DNA of 64,000 nt from Solidesulfovibrio sp. (GTDB taxonomy: Bacteria > Desulfobacterota > Desulfovibrionia > Desulfovibrionales > Desulfovibrionaceae). The stretch is taken from contig NZ_JBCFBA010000014.1 in the NCBI RefSeq assembly GCF_038562415.1, positions 62,001 through 126,000 of the forward strand, read 5' to 3'. The number at the start of each line of letters is the position of its first letter. The first letter of the stretch is position 1. Below the pieces are notes generated by a model, which made no database searches, was not told where the DNA came from, and was given only the letters and a program-made list of their open reading frames with translations. A program made the position numbers and the translations under genes. Below, piece by piece: positions 9,249 to 24,875 of the stretch.

Positions 9249-10034
9249 CTAGAAGGTGAAAGCCAGGCCGAGGATGGGCCCGCTTAAGGTCGCGTCGAAC
9301 GTGAAGGCGCTCCTGCCGCTGCCCTCGTCGTGGTTGACGCCCACGGCCCGGTAGCCGAGAAGCAGCGTGCCGTGCTCCCAGAAGGTGTAGCCGATGGCCG
9401 CCGTAGCGTCCCAGGTGAGGGCCGAACCGATGGAAAAGCCGCCCACGCCGCCGCGCAGGGACAGCATCCAGGCCTTGTTGAAATGGAACTCGGCCCGGGC
9501 GCCGACGACGGGGTCGACCCAGGAGCGGTTCTCGAAGATGTTGCGCCCGCCCCGGGCCCGGTCGCCGTCGAGCAGCAGCGACAGGCTCCAGATGCGCGCC
9601 CCGGCCAGCAGGTCGCAGTTCATGAAGCCGTCGGCCTGGCCCAGGGGGAACGTGCCGAGCCGGTAGAAGGCGGCGATGTCGGTGAGAAGCAGGCTGGTCT
9701 TGCCGTCCAGGGCGATGCGCTTGCCCGAGGCCTCGTCGCCGAGCAGCGAATAGTTGAAGTCCGTGAACAGCCCCACGCGGTCGCGGTAGAGGCCCTCGAG
9801 GTGCACCATGGCCCCGATGTCCAGGTATTTTGCCAGGTTGACGAACGGCGCGCGCACCGTGGTGTCGTAGCCCTTGGCGCCGATGGTGCCGTTAAGGCCA
9901 GTGAGCCAGGCGTAGGGGATGACCGCCCATTGGACATCGCCGGTCGTTGCGGTTGGGGTGGATTGGGCCTTGGCCGGGACGGCGCCGAGGATGCAGGTGA
10001 CGAGGACCAGGGACAGGAAGAGTTTGTGGCGCAT
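9249..10034 (-). CDS. outer-membrane beta-barrel protein
   Basis: A 261-aa protein with a signal peptide (MRHKLFLSLVLVTCILGAVPAKA) and alternating amphipathic strands to a C-terminal Phe (ILGLAFTF), the standard signature for Bam-mediated insertion. Strand-like segments include WAVIPYAWLTGLNGTIG, LFTDFNYSLLGDE and AAIGYTFWEHGTLLLGYRAV. The start at 10034 gives the signal peptide; the longer upstream frame does not. It is the first exported gene after the truncated regulator and could be a channel for substrates of the downstream hydrolases, which is inferred from position only. Confidence 0.8.
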   Translation of the reverse strand: MRHKLFLSLVLVTCILGAVPAKAQSTPTATTGDVQWAVIPYAWLTGLNGTIGAKGYDTTVRAPFVNLAKYLDIGAMVHLEGLYRDRVGLFTDFNYSLLGDEASGKRIALDGKTSLLLTDIAAFYRLGTFPLGQADGFMNCDLLAGARIWSLSLLLDGDRARGGRNIFENRSWVDPVVGARAEFHFNKAWMLSLRGGVGGFSIGSALTWDATAAIGYTFWEHGTLLLGYRAVGVNHDEGSGRSAFTFDATLSGPILGLAFTF

Positions 10035-10114
10035 GCCTGGCTCCAACGGTTTGCATGGCGGGCGGGTTCGCCATTTTGGTCGAGACATACCGAAAGCGTC
10101 GGCGGCTGTCTTAT

Positions 10115-10849
10115 TCAAAGACGCAATGTTTGCAAAAATAACGAAATCGCCCGCCATGACGGCGGCGCGGACGGCGGCGGGGTATGGAGCAGGGTGGAGG
10201 CGTCGTGCTCCAGGCAGGTCAGCAGGGTCGTGAGCACGAGCTGTTCGTACTGGGCCACGAGCAGGGGCGCCTGGGCCAGGCCGGGGTCCTGCTCGAACAG
10301 GGCCGCCACCTGGTTGACGATGGCCAGCAGCCGTCGCGGCCCGGGCCGGGTCAGGTCGAGTTGCTGGTCGAAGCGCAGGGGGCCGTGGAGCGGCCGGCCG
10401 CTGTGCTTGGCCAGCGCCTCCTCGATGGCCGGCCGGGTGAAGCGCAGGGTGAGGCTGTTGTAGTAGGGCTGGATGGAAATGGCGCAACGGTGCCGGAAAT
10501 CGAGGAGACTGGCGACCTTGTGCGGGCGACAGGCCAAGGTCGCGTCCTTTGTCCGAATGTCCACCGCGCCGTGGCTTGCGACGACGAGAGCAAAACTGCG
10601 GGGGTCGCTGTCGCCGTGGATGACGCAACCCGAAGTCGTGGCCGCGGCGTTGAGGGAAACCTGGCCGAGGTTGAGGTAGTTGTAGACGATTTCGAAGCGT
10701 TTTTCCTTGGCTATCTCGATGAAGCCGTTATGGAAATTCGCGGCCAGGGCGCCGTTGATGACCTCTGGCTCGTTCGTGCGCAGGTAGGGGAAGGCCTGCA
10801 AGGGAATGGGAAGCCCGTCGAGGTCGAGTGTGGTGTCGGTGTCCGCCAT
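10115..10849 (-). pseudogene. AraC-type regulator sensor domain lacking the DNA-binding domain
   Basis: A 244-aa protein matching the N-terminal AraC-binding-like domain (PF14525 type): GLPIPLQAFPYLRTNEPEVI, then VVASHGAVDIRTKDATLACRP and SLTLRFTRPAIEEALAKHSGRPLHGPLRFD. Family members usually carry about 100 more residues with two helix-turn-helix motifs. Here translation ends with SWRAISLFLQTLRL, and only 80 bp separate the stop from the next start, so no frameshifted HTH can be hidden. It is therefore either a truncated, probably dead regulator of the downstream sulfatase cluster or a single-domain sensor. The final 20 residues look like out-of-family sequence past a deletion joint. Confidence 0.8.
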
Positions 10850-11020
10850 GGCTGACTGCGGTCGCGCATGCTATGCTGGTTCGCGTGCAACGGCTCCTTT
10901 TATGTTATGGCAGATGTCGGTGCGGCTTTCCAGGCATATTTCTCATCTGAAACCTTTCGTCCCGGCGGTCACGGCGCGGCGCGGTCCATGACGCCGCCCC
11001 AGCCGTCCGTGGGAGGAGCC

Positions 11021-11302
11021 ATGAAGCAACCGGCAACGCTGCCGTCCCTGCCGCCCCGGGTCCTGGCCCGGCTCCTGGGGGCGGCCTGTCTGCTGTCCCT
11101 GGTCGGAGGGGCGGTGCTGGCCTGGGACCTGGCCACGGCCTTGACGACGGGCGCGTTCCATCTGGTGCGAAACCCGGTGACGCGGGAGTCCGGCGGCCTG
11201 TTTACGGCCGTGGCGGTCATGGAGGCCCTGGGGCTGGCCCTGTGCCTGGTGGCGGGGCTGGTGGAAGCCGTGCTGTGGCGGCGGTTGCGGCAAAGGCGCT
11301 GA
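11021..11302 (+). CDS. small inner-membrane protein
   Basis: A 93-aa protein preceded by a strong GGGAGGAG ribosome site ending 3 bp before the ATG at 11021. There are two predicted membrane segments, LLGAACLLSLVGGAVLAWDL and FTAVAVMEALGLALCLVAGL, and an Arg-rich C-terminus (WRRLRQRR) that should stay in the cytoplasm. The last 86 bp overlap the 3' end of the opposite-strand gene. No family recognised. The ribosome site and membrane pattern favour a real gene. Confidence 0.65.
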   Translation: MKQPATLPSLPPRVLARLLGAACLLSLVGGAVLAWDLATALTTGAFHLVRNPVTRESGGLFTAVAVMEALGLALCLVAGLVEAVLWRRLRQRR

Positions 11303-12359
11303 GCGCCGGGGCCAGGGCTTCGGCCACCCGGCGGCGGCCGGCCAGGTCGAGGTGTTCGCAGGCGTATTCGCGGTCGACGAACCGGTCCGCCGGCAGCAGG
11401 CCGGACAGGTCCAGACAGGCGGCGCCGGCGCCGGTCAGGGCCTGGGCCAGGAAGCGGCTGTTGGCCGCGACGTTGGCCACGAGTGCCTCGCCGACGAGCT
11501 GCCGGCCGCCTTCCACATCGATGGGCGTGAGGTAAAAAAGGACGGGCACGCCGGCCCGGGCCAGCCGCCGGGCCGTCTCCGCCAGGGCGGCCAGCATGGG
11601 ATGGTCCGGGGTGATTTGCGTCATGTAATTGTTGATGAAGTGGGTGCGCCGGCTGGCGTCCTCGGGGGACAGGCCCGGCGGGGCCGCGGCCAGGAGGGCG
11701 TCGCGCCCGGCGTTGAGGCGGGCGAAAAGGGCGTCGTGGCCGGCTTGCGGCCGGTCCGTGCGCCGCCGCCAAAAGGCGTCCGGGTCGGCCTTGCCCTGGC
11801 GCAGCCAGTCCGGCAGGTCGGCCGGGGAGGGCGGGGCGGCCAAAAGGCGCAGGTAGGCGGTGGTTGCGGCGTAGATCCAGCGGGGGGTGAAGAGCCAGTC
11901 GTCGGAGAAGCTGCGGAGGTTGACGGCGATGATGGCCAGGCGCGGCCGGTTCGCCGACCGGGCGACGAGGCCGGCGTACTCGCGGAAAAGCACGGCCGTG
12001 TAGCCGGCCCCGCTGATCGGCTGGATGTCCAGGCCGGTGGCGCGGCCGAGCATTTCGGCGATGGTGGTGCGCGGCTCGTCGTCGGTATGGCCGCCCATGA
12101 CCGAGTCGTTGCAGTAGATCACCGAGACCGGGCCGTTTTGGAGGGTGTCGCGGAAACGCAGGGCCACGGCGTTGTGGTAGGCGTCGAGGAAGGCGCCTTC
12201 CGGCGCACCCGGGTCGGGCGTCGTGGCCCCGGCCGCGACATGCCGCTTGTAGGCCAGTTGCATGGCCGCGTATTCCCGCCAGCCGGCGACGGCCAGGCCG
12301 ATGAGCGAGAGCAGCGCGAGGGCGAACAACGGTCGTTTTGGAAACACCAGACGTTTCAT
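11217..12359 (-). CDS. membrane-anchored SGNH-hydrolase-like protein
   Basis: A 380-aa protein; the ATG at 12359 immediately precedes a membrane anchor (PLFALALLSLIGLAVAGW). The exported part has an SGNH-like pattern: VSVIYCNDSVMGGH near the start as a possible block I, PRLAIIAVNLRSFSDDW in the middle, and VPVLFYLTPIDVEG followed by FVDREYACEHLDLAGRRRVAEAL, where the D..H dyad would sit. This resembles proteins that O-acylate or deacylate polysaccharides, but the Ser assignment is uncertain. A longer frame adds 35 residues without a better start. Its 3' end overlaps the convergent small membrane protein gene by 86 bp. Confidence 0.7.
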   Translation of the reverse strand: MKRLVFPKRPLFALALLSLIGLAVAGWREYAAMQLAYKRHVAAGATTPDPGAPEGAFLDAYHNAVALRFRDTLQNGPVSVIYCNDSVMGGHTDDEPRTTIAEMLGRATGLDIQPISGAGYTAVLFREYAGLVARSANRPRLAIIAVNLRSFSDDWLFTPRWIYAATTAYLRLLAAPPSPADLPDWLRQGKADPDAFWRRRTDRPQAGHDALFARLNAGRDALLAAAPPGLSPEDASRRTHFINNYMTQITPDHPMLAALAETARRLARAGVPVLFYLTPIDVEGGRQLVGEALVANVAANSRFLAQALTGAGAACLDLSGLLPADRFVDREYACEHLDLAGRRRVAEALAPALSAFAATAATARLPPAPPPGTGPAPGPP

Positions 12360-12591
12360 GCCGTGGAACCCGCCCCGGGGAACGTGCGCGGACGCTTCGG
12401 CGGCTTGCCGAAGTGCCGTTTTCCATCGTCCGTCGTCGATCGCCCGCGAAGCCGCATTGGCCATGCCGTATGCTATGCCGGGCGCAAAAGCGCAACAGGT
12501 TTTTGGGGCATGGAGCCAGTCCGGCGCAACGGAGACAAGGCCGGCCGTAACGGCGGGGCGGCGGCCCCGTGGGGCCGCCGGGCGGGACGGG

Positions 12592-19014
<6,423 letters not shown>

Positions 19015-19334
19015 GGAGCCGTTTCCTGAATGGTTCAGCGGGATTCCTGTTGTTATAGAGAGTAGAGTCAGCGAAATACAGTATTCTTGATCTTCCGTCC
19101 ATCCCGAAAAAAAATATCGGGGTCAAGGAGCCTCCCCGGGAACGGCCCGGTCCAACCGACGGTTTCGGGGCAGCCAGCCCGGGACGCGGCGAAGGGAGAA
19201 TCACGCTTTCCCCGGCGCGGGCTGGCGCGGGACGGGCATCGTCCCTGGCCGGCCTTACGTTTCGCCGGCTTTTGGCGTATCCTTGCGCAACGATTTCCCC
19301 GCGGCCGGCCGGGCCGCAGCCAGGACGTTACCGT
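19015..19334. other. divergent intergenic region between hybrid kinase and sigma-54 activator
   Basis: About 320 bp hold the promoters for both divergent genes. An A/T-rich patch at 19050-19085 contains TATAAC on the minus strand, a possible -10 for the kinase gene, without a convincing -35. A short inverted repeat around 19104-19120 (CCCGA, A-rich loop, TCGGG) could be regulatory. No coding frame is convincing here. Confidence 0.35.
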
Positions 19335-21296
19335 ATGGAACGACCCGTCTATCCGCCCCTGTCCAAGGAACGCATGGCGAAAATCACCATGCAGTGGCGG
19401 CGTTTCCAGGCCGGCGGCGACGTCGATCCGTCAACGGTGCGCCCCATGATCCAGGCGTCCTGGAAACGCTGCCGGCAGGCCCGGCTGCCCAGCGACACCC
19501 TGACCCTTTGCCCCATCGACACCCCGGCCCTGGAACTGGCCGCGACCCGCTACCGGGATCTGGTGGAAAGCGCCAAGCATCTGATGGACAAGCTCGTGCT
19601 GTCCATCCACCTGTCCAAAAGCGTCGTCACCCTCGTCGACACGGCCGGGCTCGTCCTGCACGCCTCGGCCAGGAGCCAGGACCTGGAAAACGTGCCCTAC
19701 GGCGTGCCGGGGCGGCGCTGCGACGAGGCGACCATCGGCACCAACGGCATGGGGCTTTGCATCATCGAGAAAAAGCCGGTCCACGTCATCTGCTCGGAGC
19801 ACTACAACGCCTCGCTGCATTACCTGAGCTGCAGCGCCGCCCCCATCCGCAACGTCGCCGGCGAGCTCATCGGCGCCCTGAACCTGGCCATCAACACCGA
19901 GGGCTTTCACCAGCACACCATGGGCCTGGTGGAGGCGGCCGCCCATGCCATCGAGGAGCATTTGCGGCTGCGCAGCCTGGTGCGCAACCAGAAGGTCATC
20001 CTCGAACTGCTCGACGACGGCGTCATCGTCCTCGGCCGCGACGGCGGCATCGCCAGCATCAACCGCCAGGCCTGCGACATGCTCGGCCTCGACGCCCAGC
20101 CCCTTGGCGGGAACATCCGGGACTACCTCCCGGACGGCGAGGTCCTGCGGGCCGTCCTGGCCGACCGGAACCCGTTCTACGACCGGGAGGTCACCTTCCA
20201 GTCGCGGGAGGGGCGGCTTGCCTGCGCCCTGTCCTGCGCCCCCTTCGGCGACGACGGCGTGATCCTGACCCTGCGCGAGGCCAGGCGCATGCGCAAGTAC
20301 GCCGCCCGGGTCGCCGGGGCCAAGGCCGTGTACACCTTCGAGAACATCGTGGGCGGCGCCGTGGCCCTGCGGGAGGCCCTGCGCCTGGCCCGGGCGGCGT
20401 CGCAAAGCGAGGCCACCACCTTGCTGCTCGGCGAGTCCGGCACCGGCAAGGAGCTGTTCGCCCAGGCCATCCACAACGCCAGCAACCGCCGCAAGGGGCC
20501 GTTCGTGGTGGTCAACTGCGGGGCGCTGCCGCGAAACCTGGTGCAAAGCGAGCTGTTCGGCTACGTGGCCGGGGCCTTTTCCGGGGCGCTCAAGGAGGGC
20601 AGCCCGGGCAAGTTCGAGCTGGCCGACGGCGGGACCCTGTTTCTCGACGAGATCGGCGAGATGCCGCTGGAGGCGCAGGTGAGCCTGCTGCGCCTGCTCC
20701 AGGAAAGCGAGGTCACCCGCCTTGGCGGCAAGCAGGCCAAGCGCATCGACGTGCGCATCATCGCCGCCACCAACAAGGACCTGCCCACGGCCATACGCAA
20801 CAACGCCTTTCGCGGCGACCTCTACTACCGCCTCAACGTGCTGACCATCCACATCCCGCCGCTGCGCCGGCGCGAGGGCGACATCCAGTTGCTGGCCAGG
20901 ATTTTCCTGGAGAAGTTCGCCACCAGCCTGCACAAAAAGCAGATCCGGCTGTCCCGGGAGGCCATGGCCGCCCTGGAGACCTACCAGTGGCCGGGCAATG
21001 TCCGGGAACTGGAGAACTGCATCGAGCGGCTGGTCAACGTGTCCCCGGGCGACAGCATCGACATCACGGACCTGCCCCAGGACATCATGGCCGACATGGC
21101 CCGGGGGCCGCTCGGCGCGGCCGGCGAACCCGCCATGTCGCTCAAGCGCATCCAGAAGGCGCTGATCCTCGAAACCCTGCGCGAAACCGGCGGCAACTTC
21201 CGCCGCACCTCCTCGATCCTCAACATCTCCCGCACCACGCTCTACGCCAAGCTCAAGCAGTACGGCATCACGGCGGACACCTTCCGGGCGCCCTGA
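19335..21296 (+). CDS. sigma-54-dependent transcriptional activator, AcoR-like
   Basis: A 653-aa enhancer-binding protein with a GAF-type sensor region (about 60-225), a PAS segment (about 230-310), an AAA+ ATPase (Walker A GESGTGKE near 365, Walker [13 protein letters not shown] near 431, arginine-finger region [17 protein letters not shown]) and a C-terminal Fis-type HTH (about 600-650, [22 protein letters not shown]). The sigma-54 contact loop reads GAFSGA rather than GAFTGA (about 412). The ATG at 19335 gives a family-like N-terminus; an in-frame ATG at 19272 adds 21 residues. Its downstream neighbour is an alcohol dehydrogenase preceded by a palindrome and a -24/-12 element, so regulation of that gene is strongly suggested. 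Confidence 0.92.
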   Translation: MERPVYPPLSKERMAKITMQWRRFQAGGDVDPSTVRPMIQASWKRCRQARLPSDTLTLCPIDTPALELAATRYRDLVESAKHLMDKLVLSIHLSKSVVTLVDTAGLVLHASARSQDLENVPYGVPGRRCDEATIGTNGMGLCIIEKKPVHVICSEHYNASLHYLSCSAAPIRNVAGELIGALNLAINTEGFHQHTMGLVEAAAHAIEEHLRLRSLVRNQKVILELLDDGVIVLGRDGGIASINRQACDMLGLDAQPLGGNIRDYLPDGEVLRAVLADRNPFYDREVTFQSREGRLACALSCAPFGDDGVILTLREARRMRKYAARVAGAKAVYTFENIVGGAVALREALRLARAASQSEATTLLLGESGTGKELFAQAIHNASNRRKGPFVVVNCGALPRNLVQSELFGYVAGAFSGALKEGSPGKFELADGGTLFLDEIGEMPLEAQVSLLRLLQESEVTRLGGKQAKRIDVRIIAATNKDLPTAIRNNAFRGDLYYRLNVLTIHIPPLRRREGDIQLLARIFLEKFATSLHKKQIRLSREAMAALETYQWPGNVRELENCIERLVNVSPGDSIDITDLPQDIMADMARGPLGAAGEPAMSLKRIQKALILETLRETGGNFRRTSSILNISRTTLYAKLKQYGITADTFRAP

Positions 21297-21361
21297 CCGT
21301 CGCCGCGTTCCCCGTCCGTCCCGGGCCCGCGGCCACGCGCGCCCGGGTGTCCAGCGGCATC

Positions 21362-21380
21362 ACATGTCAAGCTGACATGT
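21362..21380. promoter_or_regulatory. perfect palindrome, likely upstream activator site
   Basis: ACATGTCA-AGC-TGACATGT is a perfect 8-3-8 inverted repeat about 100 bp upstream of the -24/-12 promoter at 21481. This is the usual placement for a sigma-54 activator binding site. The activator gene ends 66 bp before it. A second, weaker inverted repeat (TGTCC ... GGACA) follows directly at 21378-21394. Confidence 0.7.
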
Positions 21381-21480
21381 CCAATTTCCGGACACTTTTC
21401 CCTCCGGCCCGCGTCGGCCGGAGAGGCCTATCCATCTTGAATACAAGAGAAAAACGGAACTATGGAGTGCTCCGCCGCAA

Positions 21481-21496
21481 TGGTCCGGCTTTTGCA
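21481..21496 (+). promoter_or_regulatory. sigma-54 (-24/-12) promoter of the alcohol dehydrogenase gene
   Basis: TGGTCCGGCTTTTGCA has GG and GC with the obligatory 10-base interval and the TTTGCA -12 block of RpoN promoters. Transcription would start near 21507, leaving a leader of about 235 nt before the ATG at 21742. The rest of the 445-bp gap between activator and dehydrogenase shows no gene. Confidence 0.75.
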
Positions 21497-21741
21497 AAAA
21501 CCGTGATTGCAAGGAAGGATGTTGCGCACAAGCAAGACACGATATTCGGCGGGCTAATTTCCGTTGCGGCTCCAACGGATGGGTAACACGCTATGATATA
21601 CTGCCGGATATCGAAAGCGATAACTGGATTAAATCGCCAGTTTCCGCGTGCATTGCATCCGACAATCGACGTTTCCGCCTGACGGCGGCTGGAAAGATGG
21701 TTTCGTTACGACATCAGTAACCGACAACTTCGGAGGACGCC

Positions 21742-22923
21742 ATGGCAGTTCAAGAACAAGTGTATGGTTTCTTCATCCCCAGCGTGACGCTCATCGGCAT
21801 TGGCGCATCCAAGCAGATCCCCGACAAGATCAAGGCCCTGGGCGGTTCCAAGCCGCTGCTCGTCACGGACAAGGGCGTGGTGGCCGTGGGCATCTGCAAG
21901 CAGGTCACGGACCTGCTCGACGCCGCCGGCATGCCCTACGTCGTCTACGACGAGACCGTGCCCAACCCCACGGACAAAAACGTGCATGACGGCATCGAGG
22001 TCTATAAGAAAAACGGCTGCGACAGCCTCATCACCCTGGGCGGCGGCTCCTCCCACGACTGCGGCAAGGGCATCGGGCTTCTTGTCTCCAACGGCGGCAA
22101 GATCCACGACTACGAGGGCATGGACAAGTCCACCAAGCCGCTGATGCCCTATCTGGCCGTCAACACCACCGCCGGCACGGCCTCGGAAATGACCCGGTTC
22201 GCGGTCATCACCGACACCTCCCGCCATGTGAAGATGGCCATCGCCGACTGGCGCATCACTCCGGGCATCGCCATCGACGACCCGGTGCTCATGGTCGGCA
22301 TGCCGCCGGCGCTGACCGCCGCCACGGGCATGGACGCCCTGACCCACGCCGTGGAGGCGTTCGTGTCCACCATCGCCAACCCCATGACCGACGCCTGCGC
22401 CATCGAGTCCATCAAGCTGGTGTTCAAGTACCTGCGCAAGGCCGTGGCCAACGGCCAGGACCTGGAGGCCCGGGAAGGCATGTGCTTCGCCCAGTACCTC
22501 GGCGGCATGGCCTTCAACAACGCCAGCCTCGGCTACGTGCATTCCATGGCCCACCAGCTCGGCGGCTTCTACAACCTGCCGCACGGCGAATGCAACGCCC
22601 TGCTGTTGCCCCACGTGGAGCAGTTCAACCTGATCGCCAAGGTCGAGAAGTTCGCCGAGATGGCGGAGATCATGGGCGAGAACACGGCCGGCCTGTCGCC
22701 GCGCGACGCCGCCGAACTGGCGCTCAAGGCCATCCGCCAGCTCTCCACCGACGTGGGCATCCCGGCCACCCTGGTGGAACTGGGCCGGCGCTACGGCAAG
22801 GAGGTCAAGGCCGCCGACATCCCGACCATGACCGCCAACGCCCAGAAGGACATCTGCAAGTACACCAACCCGCGGTGCGCCACGGACAAGGACATCGCCG
22901 CCATCTACACCGGCGCGCTGTAA
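21742..22923 (+). CDS. iron-containing alcohol dehydrogenase
   Basis: A 393-aa group III (Fe-type) alcohol dehydrogenase of the 1,3-propanediol/ethanol dehydrogenase type, interconverting primary alcohols and aldehydes with NAD(H). The NAD-binding GGGSSHD is at 100-106. Metal ligands line up as Asp198 and His202 (TGMDALTHAVEAF), His267 and His281 (HSMAHQLGGFYNLPHGECNA). GGAGG lies 6 bp before the ATG. In Desulfovibrio such enzymes serve ethanol or diol oxidation as an electron source for sulfate reduction (family knowledge). The sigma-54 promoter and adjacent activator imply substrate-induced expression. A strong hairpin follows at 23006-23100. Confidence 0.95.
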   Translation: MAVQEQVYGFFIPSVTLIGIGASKQIPDKIKALGGSKPLLVTDKGVVAVGICKQVTDLLDAAGMPYVVYDETVPNPTDKNVHDGIEVYKKNGCDSLITLGGGSSHDCGKGIGLLVSNGGKIHDYEGMDKSTKPLMPYLAVNTTAGTASEMTRFAVITDTSRHVKMAIADWRITPGIAIDDPVLMVGMPPALTAATGMDALTHAVEAFVSTIANPMTDACAIESIKLVFKYLRKAVANGQDLEAREGMCFAQYLGGMAFNNASLGYVHSMAHQLGGFYNLPHGECNALLLPHVEQFNLIAKVEKFAEMAEIMGENTAGLSPRDAAELALKAIRQLSTDVGIPATLVELGRRYGKEVKAADIPTMTANAQKDICKYTNPRCATDKDIAAIYTGAL

Positions 22924-23005
22924 CAGGCGCCTTCCCGGCGGATGCGGCGAGGCAGCCTCCCGCCGCATCCGCCGGGCTTCGGGACAGGGCCACGGCCCTG
23001 CCATC

Positions 23006-23100
23006 AAAAAGGGGCTCGTCCCGTCGCCGCACCGGCGAAGTGCCATGGTGCCAACCGATGGGTCGAAGTTCGCGTTACGGTGCAGGACGAGCCCCTTTTT
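23006..23100. terminator. bidirectional terminator-like 16-bp inverted repeat
   Basis: AAAAAGGGGCTCGTCC at 23006-23021 is perfectly complementary to GGACGAGCCCCTTTTT at 23085-23100, with a 63-base spacer that itself can fold (CCGCACCGGCG). Read on either strand it gives a GC stem ending in a U tract, so it can stop transcription both ways. It lies between the dehydrogenase and porin genes. The remainder of the gap 22924-23319 holds no other feature that I see. Confidence 0.7.
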
Positions 23101-23319
23101 CATGGCATGTCCCCGCCCGCGCGCCGGCGCACGCGGCGGGAAACGGCGCCGGCACCGGTCAGGTCATGACCGAGGGGCTCCCCTCGGAACAGTTCATGGT
23201 TCACACCCGGTTCGAAGGGGGTTTTCGGGCTTGTCCGCACGGGGACGGCGTGGGGGCGTGTTGCGCCCGACGGCCGACGGGCCGCCCCTGGCGGATGGAA
23301 ACCTGCAAAGGAGGGGGAT

Positions 23320-24810
23320 ATGCGACGTTTGGGACTGCTGGCGGTTTTTCTCGTCCTGGCCGCCCTGGCCGGGCCGGGCCACGCCGTGGCCGCGACCGAA
23401 GTGCGTATGACGGGCGACGCCCGGGTCTACGGCGATTTTTTCGCCAACCGCAACTTCACCGGCTGGAACAATCCGTACTGGACCAGCGAGGTGCCGACCT
23501 GGCGGGGCGCGGGCGTGCGCACCGAGGACCGCTTCGAGATCTGGGAGCGTTTTCGCCTGCGCGCGGATTTCAGCACGAGCGAGGCGGTGAAGTTCCGCCT
23601 GGGCATCAAGGTGGAGGACGTCTGGGGCCACGGCACCCTCACCGCCGCCAATCCGACCGCCTCCCTGGAAGTCTATGAGGCCTATCTCCAGTTCAAATGG
23701 CCGGGAAGCGACGTGCAGGTCACGGCCGGGCTCCAGCCCAGCGGCTTCACCCAGAGCTCGTTTTTCAACGGCAGCCCGATCTTCGATTCCAGGGCCACGA
23801 GCCTGGTGGTGGCGGCGCCGCTTGTGCCCGAGCGGCTGACCCTGGTTTTGGCCTACACCCGCACCATCGCCAGCGCCCGGACCTACGAGCCCAACCTCCA
23901 GGAGATCTACCGCAACCAGGAAGGCTACGCCCTCATCCTGCCCGTCACGCTGCCGGGCTTTACCGCCAAGCCGTTCTTCGATTTTTCCGTGGGCGGCAAG
24001 GGCGCCTACTACATCACCGAAGGCGGCTGGGCCGAGGGCCTCATTTCGGCCGGGCTGCTGGCCCAGTCGCCGGCCGGCTGGAAGGACAATTTCATCAACG
24101 TGGTGTGGGCGGGCCTGCCCCTGGAGCTGACGGCCCTGGACCCCTTCCGCTTCTACGCCGACGTGCTCTGGGGCCACGTGGGGCTCAACGAATATCAAAA
24201 GAACCAGCGCCGGGGCTGGTTCGTGGACACGGCGGCCGAGTACGTCGGCTTCGATTGGTTCGTGCCCCAGGCCTTCGGCTGGTGGTCGACGGGCGAGGAT
24301 GCGTCCATGCGCAACGGCTCCGAGCGCCTGCCGGTCTATTTCCCGGGCCACTACGACGACAAGGAGAGCACCCAGGCCTGGAACGCGGGCAACAGCTTCC
24401 TGTTCGACGGCGGCCAGGAACTGGGCAAGGGCTCGAACATGACCGTCAACCCGGCCGGCAACTGGGGTTTCGGCGCCTCCATCAACAAGGTCAAGCTCCT
24501 GGACAAGCTGGAACAGCGCCTGACCGCCGTGTACGTGCGGGGCAACAACGCGCCCAAGGCCATTCGCGACGCCAACGCCATCCTGGGCAGCAATCCGCTG
24601 TTCGTCATGGGCCGCGACCTGACGGTCAACGAGTGGATCGTGGGGCTCAACTGGGACAGCAAGTACCTGCTCTACGACAACCTGGCCATCATCCTGGAAA
24701 CGGGCTGGGCGCATCCGGGGGCGTTCCAGACGAGCGTGTGGGGTTCCCGTCTGGCGCACAAGGCCGAGGATGCCTGGAAGGCGGCCCTGGGCTTCAAATA
24801 TACCTTCTGA
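23320..24810 (+). CDS. outer membrane homotrimeric porin
   Basis: A 496-aa porin of the Desulfovibrio outer-membrane homotrimeric family. It has a signal peptide (LLAVFLVLAALAGPGHAVAA), a start of mature protein TEVRMTGDARVYGDFFANRNFTGWN that is typical of the group, amphipathic strands throughout (FEIWERFRLRADFSTSEAVKFRLGIKVED) and a C-terminal Phe (ALGFKYTF). GGAGGGGG stands just before the ATG. It is monocistronic or followed by one small gene. It forms a general diffusion channel in the outer membrane. Confidence 0.93.
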   Translation: MRRLGLLAVFLVLAALAGPGHAVAATEVRMTGDARVYGDFFANRNFTGWNNPYWTSEVPTWRGAGVRTEDRFEIWERFRLRADFSTSEAVKFRLGIKVEDVWGHGTLTAANPTASLEVYEAYLQFKWPGSDVQVTAGLQPSGFTQSSFFNGSPIFDSRATSLVVAAPLVPERLTLVLAYTRTIASARTYEPNLQEIYRNQEGYALILPVTLPGFTAKPFFDFSVGGKGAYYITEGGWAEGLISAGLLAQSPAGWKDNFINVVWAGLPLELTALDPFRFYADVLWGHVGLNEYQKNQRRGWFVDTAAEYVGFDWFVPQAFGWWSTGEDASMRNGSERLPVYFPGHYDDKESTQAWNAGNSFLFDGGQELGKGSNMTVNPAGNWGFGASINKVKLLDKLEQRLTAVYVRGNNAPKAIRDANAILGSNPLFVMGRDLTVNEWIVGLNWDSKYLLYDNLAIILETGWAHPGAFQTSVWGSRLAHKAEDAWKAALGFKYTF

Positions 24811-24875
24811 TGGCCGGGCGCCGCGACGTCGTCGCGGCGCCCGCCCCCTCTTGTCGCGATCCGTTGCGCACGGTC

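Noticed and set aside
12560-12579. 9-bp GC hairpin after the hybrid kinase gene as an intrinsic terminator
   Set aside because: The stem is perfect, but there is no T run on the minus strand.
19283-21586. 767-codon frame overlapping the sigma-54 activator
   Set aside because: Arg/Pro/His-rich shadow of the activator, which has all AAA+ motifs in the other frame.
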